A stretch of 64,000 nucleotides of DNA from Serratia sp. AKBS12 (GTDB lineage Bacteria > Pseudomonadota > Gammaproteobacteria > Enterobacterales > Enterobacteriaceae). Below are positions 9,444-21,342 of this stretch, piece by piece (positions within the stretch are counted from its first letter, which is position 1; each line of letters begins with the position of its first letter). The position numbers and the translations under genes were made by a program. Under the pieces are notes generated by a model. The model was given only the letters and a program-made list of their open reading frames with translations. It did no database searches and was not told the DNA's origin. The stretch covers positions 62,001 through 126,000 of the forward strand of contig NZ_JANUSB010000006.1 of NCBI RefSeq assembly GCF_024793895.1, in the 5' to 3' direction.

Positions 9444-10457
9444 TTAACCGAGCGCCTGTATCCGTTGCCAGACGTCCTCCACCGGCACGTCAATACAATC
9501 ACCGGATTCGGTTTGCAATATTTCATATTGCCCTGACCAGGGATGCCAGGACGTTTTATCAGTATCGCCAAAGAATACCACCTGGGTTTTATTCAACGCC
9601 GCCGCCAAATGCATTTGCCCGCCGTCGCTGCACAACACCAAATGGCATAAATCGAATGCTGCGAGCAACTCGCGCACCGAGGCAGTCGGATACAGGGCAA
9701 CGCGTTCGCTATGGCATTGAGCCAGCAACTGCTCCGCACGCTTTTGATCGCCGATATCGTCCGGCGCCAGCGTGCCCTGCGGCGACCAGAAAATCAGCAC
9801 TGCATTATCGGTATCGGCGGTCAAGCGGCGCACGATCTCGGCATAACGCTCCAGCGGCCAGCGGCGGTTGGCAATGCGACTGCTGATATGCACCGCGTAA
9901 ATACGTGTGGCGTCCGGCAGCAGCCGCTGCCGTCGTTGTTGCGCCAACTGCCGCTCCTCTGCGGTCAAATACACCCGCACCGGCGGAATGGCGATCGGCT
10001 TATCAGTAATGGCCGACAGATAGCTGAAGGTATGCTCCACCTGATGTTTGCCGGAAAAATCCTCATGTTTAAACGGGCGGGTTATGTCCGGCGTGCCCAG
10101 ATCGGCACCGATAATATGTTTGACCCCCGCCATTTTCGCCAGCCGCAAACTGTATTTACAGGGCACCGGGTTGGCGAGGATCGCCGCATCAAAGTTAATT
10201 TTACGCAGTTTAAGAAAAATCATCAGGCGTTGAAGATAAACCCCCAGCGTGGTTTCATTTTTCGCCTTGTGCTTTGCTTTTTTATAAACAAAAACCCGTT
10301 CGATATGGGGATTATTCTTAACGACGTCCTGACTGATTTTATTGATTAACAGGTAGAGTTTGGCCTCGGGATAGGCAATTTTTACCGCTTCAATCAACGG
10401 GGTCGTACAAACCAGATCGCCAATGTTGTCGCGGCGAATAATTAAAATATTTTTCAT
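9444..10457 (-). CDS. GT9-family heptosyltransferase-like protein
   Basis: 337 residues from ATG 10457 (MKNILIIRRDNIGDLVCTTP), the classical GT9 N-terminus; the extension up to 10517 is not conserved. The ISSRIANRRWPLERYAEIV and LVLCSDGGQMHLAAAL segments are the ADP-heptose-binding parts. The C-terminal VFFGDTDKTSWHPWSGQY is common to this subgroup. It is a second accessory GT9 gene in the locus and is divergent from waaA. A role in adding a terminal D,D-heptose to the outer core is likely but is inference; WaaF is not in the window. Confidence 0.82.
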   Translation of the reverse strand: MKNILIIRRDNIGDLVCTTPLIEAVKIAYPEAKLYLLINKISQDVVKNNPHIERVFVYKKAKHKAKNETTLGVYLQRLMIFLKLRKINFDAAILANPVPCKYSLRLAKMAGVKHIIGADLGTPDITRPFKHEDFSGKHQVEHTFSYLSAITDKPIAIPPVRVYLTAEERQLAQQRRQRLLPDATRIYAVHISSRIANRRWPLERYAEIVRRLTADTDNAVLIFWSPQGTLAPDDIGDQKRAEQLLAQCHSERVALYPTASVRELLAAFDLCHLVLCSDGGQMHLAAALNKTQVVFFGDTDKTSWHPWSGQYEILQTESGDCIDVPVEDVWQRIQALG

Positions 10458-10582
10458 ACCAAGCCTATCGACGAAAACGCTCGCCTGTTGTCTGAAACTG
10501 CCACCCAAGGTTACCAAATTAGCGCCTTTCCCTTCCAGTTATGGTACTATTCCGAATAACCCATATAAATGAAATTGATAGA

Positions 10583-11859
10583 ATGTTGCTGCGTTTATAT
10601 CAGGTACTACTCTACCTCATCCAACCCCTGATCTGGCTCCGTTTATTGTTGCGTAGCCGCAAAGCTCCAGCCTACCGAAAACGCTGGGCAGAGCGCTATG
10701 GCTTCTGCGCCGGCAAAGTGGTGCCGGGCGGCATCATGCTGCATTCCGTTTCTGTCGGTGAGACACTCGCCGCCATCCCGCTGGTACGCGCACTGCGCCA
10801 CCGCTACCCCTATTTGCCGATTACTGTGACCACTATGACGCCGACTGGTTCAGAGCGCGTTCAGTCGGCTTTCGGCAAAGACGTCCATCACGTTTATCTG
10901 CCCTACGATCTGCCCGGCTCAATGCGTCGTTTCCTCGATCAGGTGAATCCCAAACTGGTGATCATCATGGAAACCGAACTGTGGCCAAACATGATCAATG
11001 CGCTGCACCAGCGCCAAATCCCGCTGGTGATCGCCAACGCGCGCCTTTCCGCCCGTTCTGCGGCCGGCTACAAGAAAATTGGCGGCTTCATGCGTGACAT
11101 GCTGCGACGCATTACGCTGATTGCCGCGCAAAATCAGGAGGATGGCGAGCGCTTTATTGAACTGGGTCTCAAGCGCTCGCAACTGACGGTTACCGGCAGC
11201 CTGAAGTTTGATATTTCCGTCACGCCGGAACTGGCAGCGCGAGCCGTCACCCTGCGGCGACAATGGGCGCCGCGTCGCCCGGTGTGGATCGCCACCAGCA
11301 CCCATGAAGGCGAAGAAGCCATTCTGCTGGCTGCGCACCGCAAGCTGCTGGCTGCGCACCCCGAACTGCTATTGATTTTGGTGCCCCGCCATCCGGAACG
11401 CTTCCCCACCGCCAAAGAGCTGACGCAAAAAGCCGGCTTCAGTTACATCACCCGCAGCAGTGGCGAGATCCCTTCAGGAAGCACGCAGGTGGTTATCGGC
11501 GACACCATGGGCGAACTGATGCTGCTGTACGGTATTGCCGATCTGGCCTTCGTCGGTGGCAGCCTGGTGGAGCGCGGCGGCCATAATCCGCTGGAAGCGG
11601 CGGCGCATGCCATTCCGGTACTGATGGGGCCACATACCTTCAACTTCAAGGATATCTGCGCCAAGCTGTCACAGTCTGAAGGACTGATTACCGTCACCGA
11701 CGTCGAGTCGCTGGTCAAAGAAGTGACAACGCTGCTGACCGATGAAGACTACCGCCGCTACTATGGCCGCCACGCCGTGGAAGTGCTGTATCAAAATCAG
11801 GGTGCGCTCCAGCGCCTGCTGCAACTGCTGGAGCCCTATCTGCCGCCTCGGAGTCACTA

Positions 11860-11860
<1 letters not shown>
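10583..11860 (+). CDS. waaA: Kdo transferase (3-deoxy-D-manno-octulosonic acid transferase)
   Basis: 425 residues from ATG 10583, the E. coli length; the longer reading from 10541 is rejected. An N-terminal membrane anchor ([20 protein letters not shown]) is followed by [20 protein letters not shown] with the catalytic Glu, the [20 protein letters not shown] segment, and [20 protein letters not shown] in the donor domain. It transfers Kdo from CMP-Kdo to lipid IVA at the inner membrane. The stop overlaps the waaE start by one base, giving an operon waaA-waaE-coaD. Confidence 0.97.
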
Positions 11861-13121
<1,261 letters not shown>

Positions 13122-13931
13122 TCAATGCTGGCAGCGGCGGCAAAAGAAAGTGCTGCGCTGCCCGTGCTTGGCGCTTTCAATCGGCGTGCCGCAGACGCGG
13201 CAAGGTTCCCCCGCTCGCCCATACACCTGCAATTCCTGCGCGAAATATCCCGGTTTGCCGTCTGATTGCAGGAAATCCCGCAACGTGGTGCCACCTTGCT
13301 CGATCGAGCGCAGTAATACCGCCTTGATGGTTTCCGCCAGCAGTTCGGCTTCGGGTTGGCTCAACGATCCCGCCTGGCGGTCGGGCAAGATCCCGGCGGT
13401 GAACAGCGATTCGCTGGCATAAATGTTGCCGACGCCCACCACCAGTTTGTTATCCATCAGCCAGGGTTTAATCAGTGTGCGCTTGCTGCGTGATTTATCA
13501 AATAGATACTGGCCGTTAAACGCTTCGCTCAACGGTTCCGGCCCCAGGTGCGCCAACACGTTGCTGGCTGCCAGGTCGTCACACCATAGCCAGGCACCGA
13601 AACGGCGCGGATCGGTGTAGCGCAGGATCATGCCGTTGCTCATCACCAAGTCAACGTGGTCATGTTTGCCCGCTTCACTCTCTTGCGCCAGCATACGCAG
13701 GCTGCCGGACATGCCGAGATGTACGATTATCCAGCCGTGGTCCAGCTCAATCAGCAGGTATTTGGCACGACGCTGTACGCTGCGCACCGGCCGGTCGCTT
13801 AATGCCAGAATTTGTTCTGAGACAGGCCAGCGCAAACGCGCATTGCGCACCACGGCGTACTGAATACTGTGGCCAACAAGATAAGGCTCGATACCACGAC
13901 GGCTGGTTTCAACTTCTGGCAATTCAGGCAT
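13122..13931 (-). CDS. mutM: Formamidopyrimidine-DNA glycosylase
   Basis: 269 residues. The mature N-terminus PELPEVET gives the catalytic Pro and Glu, a Lys around residue 57 (RRAKYLL) is in place, and the C-terminus has the zinc finger [14 protein letters not shown]...CRRCQH. It removes 8-oxoguanine and formamidopyrimidines in base-excision repair. It lies downstream of rpmB-rpmG on the same strand, but a good terminator at 13966-13995 separates them, so it probably has its own promoter or depends on read-through. Confidence 0.97.
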   Translation of the reverse strand: MPELPEVETSRRGIEPYLVGHSIQYAVVRNARLRWPVSEQILALSDRPVRSVQRRAKYLLIELDHGWIIVHLGMSGSLRMLAQESEAGKHDHVDLVMSNGMILRYTDPRRFGAWLWCDDLAASNVLAHLGPEPLSEAFNGQYLFDKSRSKRTLIKPWLMDNKLVVGVGNIYASESLFTAGILPDRQAGSLSQPEAELLAETIKAVLLRSIEQGGTTLRDFLQSDGKPGYFAQELQVYGRAGEPCRVCGTPIESAKHGQRSTFFCRRCQH

Positions 13932-13965
13932 GACGTGCTCTCCCTCAGACTTAACTCTTTCTTAT

Positions 13966-13995
13966 AAAACAAAAAACCCGGCCGAAGCCGGGTTT
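13966..13995 (-). terminator. Rho-independent terminator of rpmB-rpmG
   Basis: Perfect 9-bp stem (AAACCCGGC/GCCGGGTTT) with loop CGAA, followed on the minus strand by a U-rich tract. It is placed 23 bp after the rpmG stop. Confidence 0.88.
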
Positions 13996-14018
13996 CAATT
14001 AATCCGCTAAATTAACGA

Positions 14019-14455
<437 letters not shown>

Positions 14456-14500
14456 TCAGCTCGAGCTTCGTATAGGGTATGGCCGCCTCGTCAGGCTTTA

Positions 14501-14590
14501 GAGCCCATCTCAGCAAACTTCATACTGAGGAGACTCTCGTCATCAGGTCAGAAACCGCACACCAGGTCAGAAACCTGCTGAGATAGGCTC
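14501..14590 (-). promoter_or_regulatory. Structured leader of rpmB with long inverted repeat
   Basis: Arms at 14501-14515 and 14576-14590 are complementary over 14 of 15 bases and would close a 60-nt interior. The interior contains a 13-nt direct repeat (CAGGTCAGAAACC at 14544-14556 and 14563-14575). The element lies between the predicted transcription start (about 14618) and the rpmB start (14434), so it would be transcribed as 5' leader RNA. Function is unknown. Confidence 0.55.
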
Positions 14591-14624
14591 TTAACGCCAA
14601 ACCCAAGATTCTCAAAGGTGGCGT

Positions 14625-14653
14625 AGTATACGCTCTGAAGCGTAAGTGCTCAA
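14625..14653 (-). promoter_or_regulatory. Sigma-70 promoter of rpmB-rpmG
   Basis: On the minus strand, -35 TTGAGC (14653-14648) and -10 TATACT (14630-14625) are separated by exactly 17 bp. They lie about 190 bp upstream of rpmB. Confidence 0.7.
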
Positions 14654-14697
14654 GTCCCGAACAGCTAAAGATCCCTCAAGGATCGCGAAAAATTTGC

Positions 14698-15381
14698 CTA
14701 AAGCCATCCGCGCTCGGCGAAAGAGACACATTCACCCCGGCCAATCACCAAGTGATCGAGCACTCGGATCTCCAATAATTGACAGGCATTCGTCACCTGT
14801 TCAGTAATCAGACGGTCGGCATGACTGGGTTCGGCCTTACCCGAAGGATGATTATGCGCCAGAATGATTGCGGCCGCATTAGCCTTCAGCGCTTCGCGTA
14901 CGATTTCCCTCGGGTGGACGACGACGCAGCTGATGGTACCAGTAAACATCTCTTGATGGCGAATGACCCGATGCTGGTTGTCCAAAAACAACACTAGAAA
15001 TACTTCCCGCTCGCGGTGGGCCAGCAAACTTTGCAGGTAATGGTGGGTCACCTTGGGGTTTAGCAATGCGTTTTCCTGCGCCAATTGACAGGAAAAACAG
15101 CGGAAAGCCAGCTCCGAAATGGCCTGCAGCTGACTGTAAGTGGCGTCGCCCACCCCCTTCTGACTGCAAAACTGCGCATAATCCGCGGCAATCAACTGGT
15201 GCAGTGAACCAAACTGGCGTAGCATTTGCTCCGCCCGCTGCATCACATGCACGCCGGGCAACCCGGTTCGCAGAAAAATCGCCAGTAGCTCGACGTCCGA
15301 CAAGGCCGCCGCGCCATCACGCAACAGCTTTTCCCTTGGTGCCAGCTCTCCTGGCCATAACGACATATCCTCACAGCTCAT
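14698..15381 (-). CDS. radC: RadC/YicR-family protein (MPN/JAB domain)
   Basis: 227 residues from ATG 15381, chosen because AGGGAGG lies 6 bases upstream; a second candidate is ATG 15366, giving the E. coli length of 222. N-terminal helix-hairpin-helix part: [26 protein letters not shown]. The C-terminal JAB/MPN domain has the metal motif [16 protein letters not shown]. The family was once linked to DNA repair, but its biochemical role is unproven. It is divergent from coaBC, as in E. coli. Confidence 0.92.
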   Translation of the reverse strand: MSCEDMSLWPGELAPREKLLRDGAAALSDVELLAIFLRTGLPGVHVMQRAEQMLRQFGSLHQLIAADYAQFCSQKGVGDATYSQLQAISELAFRCFSCQLAQENALLNPKVTHHYLQSLLAHREREVFLVLFLDNQHRVIRHQEMFTGTISCVVVHPREIVREALKANAAAIILAHNHPSGKAEPSHADRLITEQVTNACQLLEIRVLDHLVIGRGECVSFAERGWL

Positions 15382-15560
15382 CATCGGCCTCCCTGACAGC
15401 GTCAAATCATGCCACGCCAACGATCGCGTGACGACAAGTGCTTGATAACCTTGCGAGGCAACGCGCAAAGCCAGATGTAACGTTTTGCACGCACTGCAGA
15501 AGCGCTCACCTGTCCGGCGGTTATGCTAAAATGGCTCATCCTTCGGTTTTCAATCGGACA

Positions 15561-16781
15561 ATGATGATGACGGGACTTTCCGGCAAACGTATCGTACTGG
15601 GCATTAGCGGCGGCATCGCTGCCTATAAATGTCCGGAACTGGTACGCCGCCTGCGAGACAGAGGCGCTGAAGTGCGCGTGGTGATGACGCATGCGGCCAA
15701 GGCATTTATTACCCCACTGACGCTACAGGCGGTGTCGGGTTATCCGGTGTCGGACGATCTGCTGGATCCCGCCGCGGAAGCCGCCATGGGCCATATCGAA
15801 CTGGGCAAATGGGCCGATCTGGTGATTCTGGCGCCGGCTACCGCCGATTTGCTGGCGCGCGTTGCCGCCGGTATGGCCAACGATCTGCTGACTACCGTTT
15901 GCCTGGCCACCGCCGCACCGATAGCCGCAGCACCGGCCATGAACCAGCAGATGTACCGCGCCGCCGCGACCCAGGCAAACCTGCAAACGCTACAGGCGCG
16001 CGGCATGCTGCTGTGGGGGCCGGACAGCGGCAACCAGGCCTGCGGCGACGTCGGTCCGGGACGCATGCTGGATCCGCTGGATATTATCGATCTGGCGAAC
16101 GCCTATTTTTCTGCGCCGCAGGACCTGACACATTTAAAGGTTATGGTAACCGCCGGTCCAACGCGTGAAGCGCTGGATCCGGTCCGGTTTATCACCAATC
16201 ACAGCTCTGGCAAAATGGGCTTCGCCATTGCCGCCGCTGCCGCCGCGCGTGGCGCGCAGGTCACGCTGATCGCCGGGCCGGTCAGCCTACCGACGCCGCC
16301 GGGGGTGACGCGCATTGACGTCACCAGCGCGCTGGAAATGGAGCTCGCCGTACAGCAACGTGCGGCAGCACAAAATATTTTTATCGGCTGCGCTGCGGTG
16401 GCGGATTACCGCGCTGCCCAGATCGCCGACGAAAAAATAAAAAAACAGGGTGATGACATTACCCTCAAGATGGTAAAAAACCCCGACATTGTCGCCGGCG
16501 TTGGCGCAATGAACAAAAATCGACCTTTTGTCGTTGGGTTTGCCGCCGAAACCCAGAATGTGGAAGAATACGCGCGACAAAAACTGGTGCGCAAGAAACT
16601 GGATTTAATCTGCGCCAACGATGTATCGCTTGCAGGGCACGGTTTCAACAGTGATACCAATGCATTGCATCTTTTTTGGCAGGATGGGGAAAAGCGCCTG
16701 GCGCTCAGCGATAAGGCACTCCTTGGCCAACGTTTAATAGACGAGATAGTCAGCCGTTATGATGAAAAAAATCGACGTTAA
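15561..16781 (+). CDS. coaBC: Bifunctional phosphopantothenoylcysteine decarboxylase/phosphopantothenate-cysteine ligase
   Basis: 406 residues from ATG 15561 (three ATGs in a row); the upstream extension from 15438 is not conserved. The N-terminal flavoprotein decarboxylase has [10 protein letters not shown], the His in [21 protein letters not shown] and the Cys of [12 protein letters not shown]. The C-terminal ligase has [24 protein letters not shown] and [10 protein letters not shown]. It catalyses two successive steps of coenzyme A synthesis. It overlaps dut by about 20 bp, so the two are co-transcribed. Confidence 0.97.
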   Translation: MMMTGLSGKRIVLGISGGIAAYKCPELVRRLRDRGAEVRVVMTHAAKAFITPLTLQAVSGYPVSDDLLDPAAEAAMGHIELGKWADLVILAPATADLLARVAAGMANDLLTTVCLATAAPIAAAPAMNQQMYRAAATQANLQTLQARGMLLWGPDSGNQACGDVGPGRMLDPLDIIDLANAYFSAPQDLTHLKVMVTAGPTREALDPVRFITNHSSGKMGFAIAAAAAARGAQVTLIAGPVSLPTPPGVTRIDVTSALEMELAVQQRAAAQNIFIGCAAVADYRAAQIADEKIKKQGDDITLKMVKNPDIVAGVGAMNKNRPFVVGFAAETQNVEEYARQKLVRKKLDLICANDVSLAGHGFNSDTNALHLFWQDGEKRLALSDKALLGQRLIDEIVSRYDEKNRR

Positions 16782-17217
16782 AATTCTCGACCCGCGTATC
16801 GGTCAGGATTTCCCATTACCGACCTACGCCACGCCTGGCTCCGCCGGGCTAGATCTGCGCGCCTGCCTGGACAGTGCGGTGGAATTGGCTGCGGGTGAAA
16901 CCACGCTGTTGCCTACCGGGCTGGCAATTCACATCGCCGACGCCAGTCTGGCTGCGGTGATCCTGCCACGCTCCGGTCTGGGCCATAAGCACGGCGTGGT
17001 GCTGGGTAACCTGGTGGGTCTGATTGACTCCGATTATCAGGGCCAACTGATGGTTTCCGTTTGGAACCGCGGGCAGAAATCGTTCACCATTGAACCCGGC
17101 GAACGCATCGCGCAGATGGTTTTCGTGCCGGTCGTTCAGGCCGAATTCAACCTGGTAGAAGCGTTCGACGACAGTGAGCGCGGCGAAGGCGGCTTCGGCC
17201 ATTCCGGGCGCCACTAG
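16759..17217 (+). CDS. dut: Deoxyuridine 5'-triphosphate nucleotidohydrolase (dUTPase)
   Basis: 152 residues (151 if the second Met at 16762 is used). The dUTPase motifs are all present: [36 protein letters not shown] and the C-terminal [12 protein letters not shown] that closes over the active site. It hydrolyses dUTP to dUMP, preventing uracil entry into DNA and feeding dTTP synthesis. It starts inside the end of coaBC, an arrangement shared with E. coli. Confidence 0.97.
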   Translation: MMKKIDVKILDPRIGQDFPLPTYATPGSAGLDLRACLDSAVELAAGETTLLPTGLAIHIADASLAAVILPRSGLGHKHGVVLGNLVGLIDSDYQGQLMVSVWNRGQKSFTIEPGERIAQMVFVPVVQAEFNLVEAFDDSERGEGGFGHSGRH

Positions 17218-17470
17218 GCCCCCATTAGCACGTTATCCGGCAGAGAATGTCGCCAGGAACGTTGGCATCCGGAGAGCAAGCTTTCTCTGCGACAGACGTC
17301 CTCGACAATGCGGCATCGCATGCCGGGCAACGCGGAGAATACCGGCCCAAAAGGGCCGCTGACCCCACACCGTAAAAAAGCTATCACATAAGCCGCACAG
17401 AGTTTGCTCTGGCGCGGCCGGTGCCGGGTTTTCGAAAGTCCAAGCCGTTTTAGCAAGGGTCTAATCAGAC

Positions 17471-18067
17471 ATGGCAGAAAAAGAAAATACCAAAAGGAAT
17501 CGGCGCGAGGAGATATTGCAGGCGTTAGCCCAGATGCTGGAATCCAGCGATGGCAGTCAGCGCATCACCACGGCAAAGCTGGCAGCAAACGTCGGTGTTT
17601 CCGAGGCCGCGCTTTACCGGCATTTTCCCAGCAAGACACGAATGTTTGACAGCCTGATCGAGTTTATTGAAGATAGCCTGATTACGCGCATCAACCTGAT
17701 TCTTCAGGACGAGAAAGAAACTTTCAGCCGCCTGCGTCTGATTCTGCTGCTGGTTCTCGGGTTTGCCGAACGCAATCCGGGGTTGACGCGCATCATGACC
17801 GGCCATGCGCTGATGTTTGAGCAGGATCGGCTGCAAGGCCGCATCAATCAGCTGTTTGAACGTATCGAGGCGCAGCTGCGCCAGGTGCTGAAAGAGCGCA
17901 AGCTGCGGGAAGGCAAAGGGTTTATCGTGGACGAAACGCTGCTGGCCAGCCAACTGCTGGCATTTTGCGAAGGCATGCTGTCGCGCTATGTACGTTCCGA
18001 ATTCCGCTACCGCCCAACGGACGAGTTCGACGGACGCTGGCCGCTGCTGGCGGCTCAATTGCAATAA
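17471..18067 (+). CDS. slmA: Nucleoid occlusion factor SlmA
   Basis: 198 residues, TetR-like. The N-terminal helix-turn-helix is [21 protein letters not shown] followed by [13 protein letters not shown]. SlmA binds DNA sites away from the terminus and blocks FtsZ ring assembly over the nucleoid. It follows dut after 253 bp that hold no gene, only a small hairpin (GGCCCAAAAGGGCC near 17343), and it is convergent with pyrE. No SlmA-binding consensus was noticed near it. Confidence 0.96.
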   Translation: MAEKENTKRNRREEILQALAQMLESSDGSQRITTAKLAANVGVSEAALYRHFPSKTRMFDSLIEFIEDSLITRINLILQDEKETFSRLRLILLLVLGFAERNPGLTRIMTGHALMFEQDRLQGRINQLFERIEAQLRQVLKERKLREGKGFIVDETLLASQLLAFCEGMLSRYVRSEFRYRPTDEFDGRWPLLAAQLQ

Positions 18068-18068
18068 T

Positions 18069-18096
18069 AAAACGCCGGGCATGCCCGGCGTTTTTT
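18069..18096. terminator. Bidirectional terminator between slmA and pyrE
   Basis: Perfect palindromic stem (AACGCCGGGC and its complement) with a run of six T on the plus strand and A-rich bases on the other side, so it can stop both slmA and pyrE transcripts. Confidence 0.88.
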
Positions 18097-18114
18097 ATCT
18101 CGTCAGCGGCTGAG

Positions 18115-18756
18115 TCAAACGCCGTATTGCTCACGATAGGCGCGCACCGCCGCCAGGTGATCGGCCATTTCCGGTTTTTCTTCCAGATAGGCAATCAAAT
18201 CCTTCAGCGTAACAATTGAAATCACTTTGCAGTGGTAATCACGCTCAACTTCCTGAATGGCAGAAATGTCGCCACGACCACGCTCCTGGCGATCCAGAGA
18301 AATCAGCACCCCGGACAGACTGGCACCGCTGGCGCTGATGATTTCCATCGATTCGCGAATTGCGGTACCGGCGGTTATCACGTCATCCACCAGCATCACC
18401 CGGCCTTGCAGTGGGCTGCCCACCAGCGACCCACCTTCACCATGAGTTTTGGCTTCTTTGCGGTTGAAGCAGTAAGGCACATCACGCTCATGGTGTTCAG
18501 CCAGCGCCACCGCGGTGGTGGTGGCAATCGGAATACCCTTGTAGGCCGGGCCAAACAGCAGATCGAAGTCAATCGCGGAGTCCACCAGCGCCTCGGCGTA
18601 AAAGCGACCCAACAGCGCCAGATCGCGCCCGGTATTGAACAGGCCGGCGTTAAAGAAATACGGGCTGGTACGGCCGGATTTCAACGTGAACTCACCGAAT
18701 TTCAATACCTGTTTGTTGAGCGCAAACTCGATAAACTGGCGCTGATAGGCTTTCAT
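18115..18756 (-). CDS. pyrE: Orotate phosphoribosyltransferase
   Basis: 213 residues, E. coli length. The PRPP-binding loop is [16 protein letters not shown], and the N-terminal [15 protein letters not shown] contributes to orotate binding. It converts orotate and PRPP to OMP in pyrimidine synthesis. It lies downstream of rph with an attenuator hairpin between them (18810-18834), the classic UTP-sensing arrangement of E. coli. Confidence 0.97.
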   Translation of the reverse strand: MKAYQRQFIEFALNKQVLKFGEFTLKSGRTSPYFFNAGLFNTGRDLALLGRFYAEALVDSAIDFDLLFGPAYKGIPIATTTAVALAEHHERDVPYCFNRKEAKTHGEGGSLVGSPLQGRVMLVDDVITAGTAIRESMEIISASGASLSGVLISLDRQERGRGDISAIQEVERDYHCKVISIVTLKDLIAYLEEKPEMADHLAAVRAYREQYGV

Positions 18757-18809
18757 TACTGCTTCTCCTCGTTTGGTCTTGATTAATGCTGCGCCCGATC
18801 TGCGGGCGT

Positions 18810-18834
18810 AAAAAAAGCGACCTCTCGGTCGCCT
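18810..18834 (-). promoter_or_regulatory. pyrE attenuator (intrinsic terminator in the rph-pyrE spacer)
   Basis: On the minus strand a GGCGACC/GGTCGC stem is followed by seven U residues. The stem starts about 7 nt after the rph stop codon, so a ribosome finishing rph would block the hairpin. This matches the known coupling of rph translation to pyrE read-through when UTP is low. Confidence 0.8.
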
Positions 18835-18840
18835 TGAAAA

Positions 18841-19557
18841 TTAGTCTGCCAACGCCGCTTTCTGCGCCTGGAAGATGGTTTCGATGCCCCCTCGGGCCAG
18901 TGCCAGCAACGCCAGCAGCTCGTCATGGCTGAACGGCTCGCCTTCGGCGGTGCCCTGCACCTCAATCATGCGGCCATCTTCCATCATCACCACGTTCATG
19001 TCGGTTTCAGCGGCGGAATCTTCTACATATTCCAGATCGCACAGCGCCTCACCGTTCACGATGCCCACCGACACCGCTGCCACCATGCCTTTCATCGGGT
19101 TCGCTTTCAGCTTGCCGGCCGCTACCAGCGCATTCAGCGCATCGGCCAAAGCAACACAGGCGCCGGTGATCGATGCGGTACGCGTGCCGCCATCCGCCTG
19201 CAATACGTCGCAGTCGAGGGTAATGGTGAACTCACCGAGCTTTTTCAAATCGACCGCCGCACGCAGCGAACGGGCGATCAGACGCTGGATTTCCAACGTG
19301 CGCCCGCCCTGCTTGCCTTTGGCTGCCTCGCGCGCGTTACGGCTGTGGGTGGAACGTGGCAGCATGCCATATTCCGCGGTGATCCACCCCTGGCCCTGGC
19401 CTTTCAGAAAGCGCGGAACGCCATCTTCAACCGTGGCGGTGCACAAAACCTTGGTATCGCCAAACTCAACCAGCACTGAACCTTCAGCGTGTTTCGTGTA
19501 GTGACGGGTGAGTGTCAGGGGGCGAACGTGTTGTGGTGCTCTGCCAGCAGGACGCAT
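18841..19557 (-). CDS. rph: Ribonuclease PH
   Basis: 238 residues, intact; the C-terminal frameshift of E. coli K-12 rph is absent (it runs to [16 protein letters not shown]). [40 protein letters not shown] and the phosphate-binding and metal-binding [16 protein letters not shown] are present. It trims tRNA 3' ends phosphorolytically. It is the leader gene of the rph-pyrE operon. A candidate promoter (-35 TAGGCA at 19621-19616, -10 TATAAT at 19598-19593, 17-bp spacer) lies about 40 bp upstream. Confidence 0.97.
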   Translation of the reverse strand: MRPAGRAPQHVRPLTLTRHYTKHAEGSVLVEFGDTKVLCTATVEDGVPRFLKGQGQGWITAEYGMLPRSTHSRNAREAAKGKQGGRTLEIQRLIARSLRAAVDLKKLGEFTITLDCDVLQADGGTRTASITGACVALADALNALVAAGKLKANPMKGMVAAVSVGIVNGEALCDLEYVEDSAAETDMNVVMMEDGRMIEVQGTAEGEPFSHDELLALLALARGGIETIFQAQKAALAD

Positions 19558-19592
19558 GGGCTTTCTCCGCTTTAATTCATCATTGGCTGCGC

Positions 19593-19621
19593 ATTATACG
19601 GGCTTCGTGACGTTATGCCTA
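19593..19621 (-). promoter_or_regulatory. Candidate sigma-70 promoter of rph-pyrE
   Basis: Perfect -10 TATAAT (19598-19593) with -35 TAGGCA (4 of 6 consensus) at 17-bp spacing, upstream of rph. A second TATAAT on the plus strand at 19643-19648 may serve yicC. Confidence 0.6.
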
Positions 19622-19680
19622 TCCTGCCTGCGGGCGCGACGCTATAATCGATCCATCTTTTCCTCTACGGGTACGCATAA

Positions 19681-20544
19681 ATGATCCGCAGCATGACCGC
19701 CTACGCCCGGCGTGAAATCAAGGGTGAATGGGGCAGCGCAGCTTGGGAGCTGCGTTCCGTTAACCAACGCTATCTCGAAACCTATATCCGCTTGCCGGAA
19801 CAATTTCGCAGCCTGGAGCCAGTGGTCCGTGAACGTATTCGCGCCCGGCTGACGCGCGGCAAAGTGGAATGCAACCTGCGTTTTGAACTGGATCCCAGTG
19901 CGCAAAGTTCGCTACTGCTCAACGAAAAGCTAGCCAAACAGCTGGTTGAAGCGGCCAACTGGGTAAAAATGCAGAGCGACGAAGGGGAAATCAATCCCAT
20001 CGACGTACTGCGCTGGCCTGGCGTAATGTCCGCCCAGGAGCAGGATCTGGACGCCATCAGCGCTCAACTGATGCAGGCGCTGGACGGTGCGCTGGATGAC
20101 TTTATCGCCGCACGCGAAAGCGAAGGCACCGCGCTGAAGGCACTGATCGAGCAACGCCTGGACGGTGTCAGCGGCGAAGTGAGCAAAGTGCGAGCCCAGA
20201 TGCCCAATATTCTGCAATGGCAACGCGAACGCCTGGTCAGTAAGCTGGAAGAAGCGCAGGTTCAGTTGGAAAGCACCCGCCTCGAGCAGGAACTGGTGCT
20301 GATGGCACAGCGTATTGACGTCGCCGAAGAGCTGGATCGCCTTGACGCGCATGTGAAAGAAACGCACAACATCCTGAAGAAAAAAGAAGCCGTCGGCCGT
20401 CGACTGGACTTTATGATGCAGGAGTTCAACCGCGAATCGAACACCCTGGCTTCTAAATCAATCAATGCCGAGGTCACCACCTCCGCGATTGAATTGAAAG
20501 TGCTGATCGAACAGATGCGCGAGCAGATCCAGAATATCGAGTAA
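19681..20544 (+). CDS. yicC: YicC-family endoribonuclease
   Basis: 287 residues with the conserved N-terminus MIRSMTAYARRE and the C-terminal DUF1732 block (VGRRLDFMMQEFNRESNTLASKS). YicC is reported in E. coli to take part in RNA turnover of small RNAs as an RNase or adaptor. It is divergent from rph, as in E. coli, and is followed by a hairpin terminator. Confidence 0.94.
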   Translation: MIRSMTAYARREIKGEWGSAAWELRSVNQRYLETYIRLPEQFRSLEPVVRERIRARLTRGKVECNLRFELDPSAQSSLLLNEKLAKQLVEAANWVKMQSDEGEINPIDVLRWPGVMSAQEQDLDAISAQLMQALDGALDDFIAARESEGTALKALIEQRLDGVSGEVSKVRAQMPNILQWQRERLVSKLEEAQVQLESTRLEQELVLMAQRIDVAEELDRLDAHVKETHNILKKKEAVGRRLDFMMQEFNRESNTLASKSINAEVTTSAIELKVLIEQMREQIQNIE

Positions 20545-20563
20545 CCCGCCTCGCGGTTCATAT

Positions 20564-20584
20564 GCCCGCACTGCGGGCTTTTTA
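20564..20584 (+). terminator. Terminator of yicC
   Basis: Stem GCCCGCA/TGCGGGC with a minimal loop, followed by a T-rich tract on the plus strand. It lies 20 bp after the yicC stop. Confidence 0.75.
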
Positions 20585-20601
20585 TGACCGTTGGCGCCCC
20601 G

Positions 20602-21342
20602 TCAGAACTCTTGTTGGGTGGGCCGCAAGACAATCTCGTTAATATCCACTTCCGCAGGCTGTTCGATCGCATACGCCACGGCACGCGCAACCGAATCCGC
20701 CGGGATCGCCTGCTGGTAAAATTCCTGTACGAACTGCGAACTGTCGGAATCCGAGCTACCAAACTTCAGTTCGGAATCCACCGCGCCCGGGCAAATTGTC
20801 GTAGTACGGATATGTGCCCCCACCTCATGGCGCAATCCTTCAGAAATGGCGCGCACGGCAAATTTGGTACCGCTGTAAACCGTACCGCCAGGGCTGAAGA
20901 CCTTCACGCCAGCCACCGAAGAAATATTAATGAAATGACCGCCGTTTTGTCGCTCGAATACCGGCAGCGCTGCCGCGATACCGTACAACACCCCTTTGAT
21001 GTTGATGTCGATCATCCGCTCCCATTCATCGACTTTGCCGGCGCTGAGCGGTGCAATGGCCATCAGTCCGGCATTATTGATCACCACGTCGACGCGACTA
21101 AACTCGGCTACGGCGGCGGCGATCATCGCCTCAACGTCACTACGCCGGGCAACATCAACCTCGATCGCCAGCGCCTGACCTCCGTTGGCCACGAACTCGG
21201 TCACCAGTGCGTCAAGGCGCTCTTTACGCCGAGCTGCCAACACCAGTATCGCCCCCTGAGCAGCGAGATAGCGAGCAGTTGCTTCTCCCAACCCGCTGCT
21301 GGCACCGGTGATAACTACAACCTTGCCTGAAATGCCCCCCAT
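20602..21342 (-). CDS. Short-chain dehydrogenase/reductase (SDR), classical type
   Basis: 246 residues. It has the cofactor motif [15 protein letters not shown], the NNAG motif (VVINNAGLM), the catalytic ISSVAG serine and YSGTKFAV (Tyr-x-x-x-Lys), and [15 protein letters not shown] after the second strand suggests NADP(H) preference. The closest relatives are uncharacterised SDR enzymes of the YdfG-like group; the substrate is unknown. It stands alone between yicC and nupC on the minus strand and is not part of the E. coli order here, so it may be an insertion in this lineage. Confidence 0.88.
   Translation of the reverse strand: MGGISGKVVVITGASSGLGEATARYLAAQGAILVLAARRKERLDALVTEFVANGGQALAIEVDVARRSDVEAMIAAAVAEFSRVDVVINNAGLMAIAPLSAGKVDEWERMIDINIKGVLYGIAAALPVFERQNGGHFINISSVAGVKVFSPGGTVYSGTKFAVRAISEGLRHEVGAHIRTTTICPGAVDSELKFGSSDSDSSQFVQEFYQQAIPADSVARAVAYAIEQPAEVDINEIVLRPTQQEF

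Noticed and set aside
18783..18965. A 60-codon frame overlapping the end of rph and the attenuator
   Set aside because: It is a shadow of rph in another frame; its start lies within rph and its product is low-complexity. rph itself is complete.
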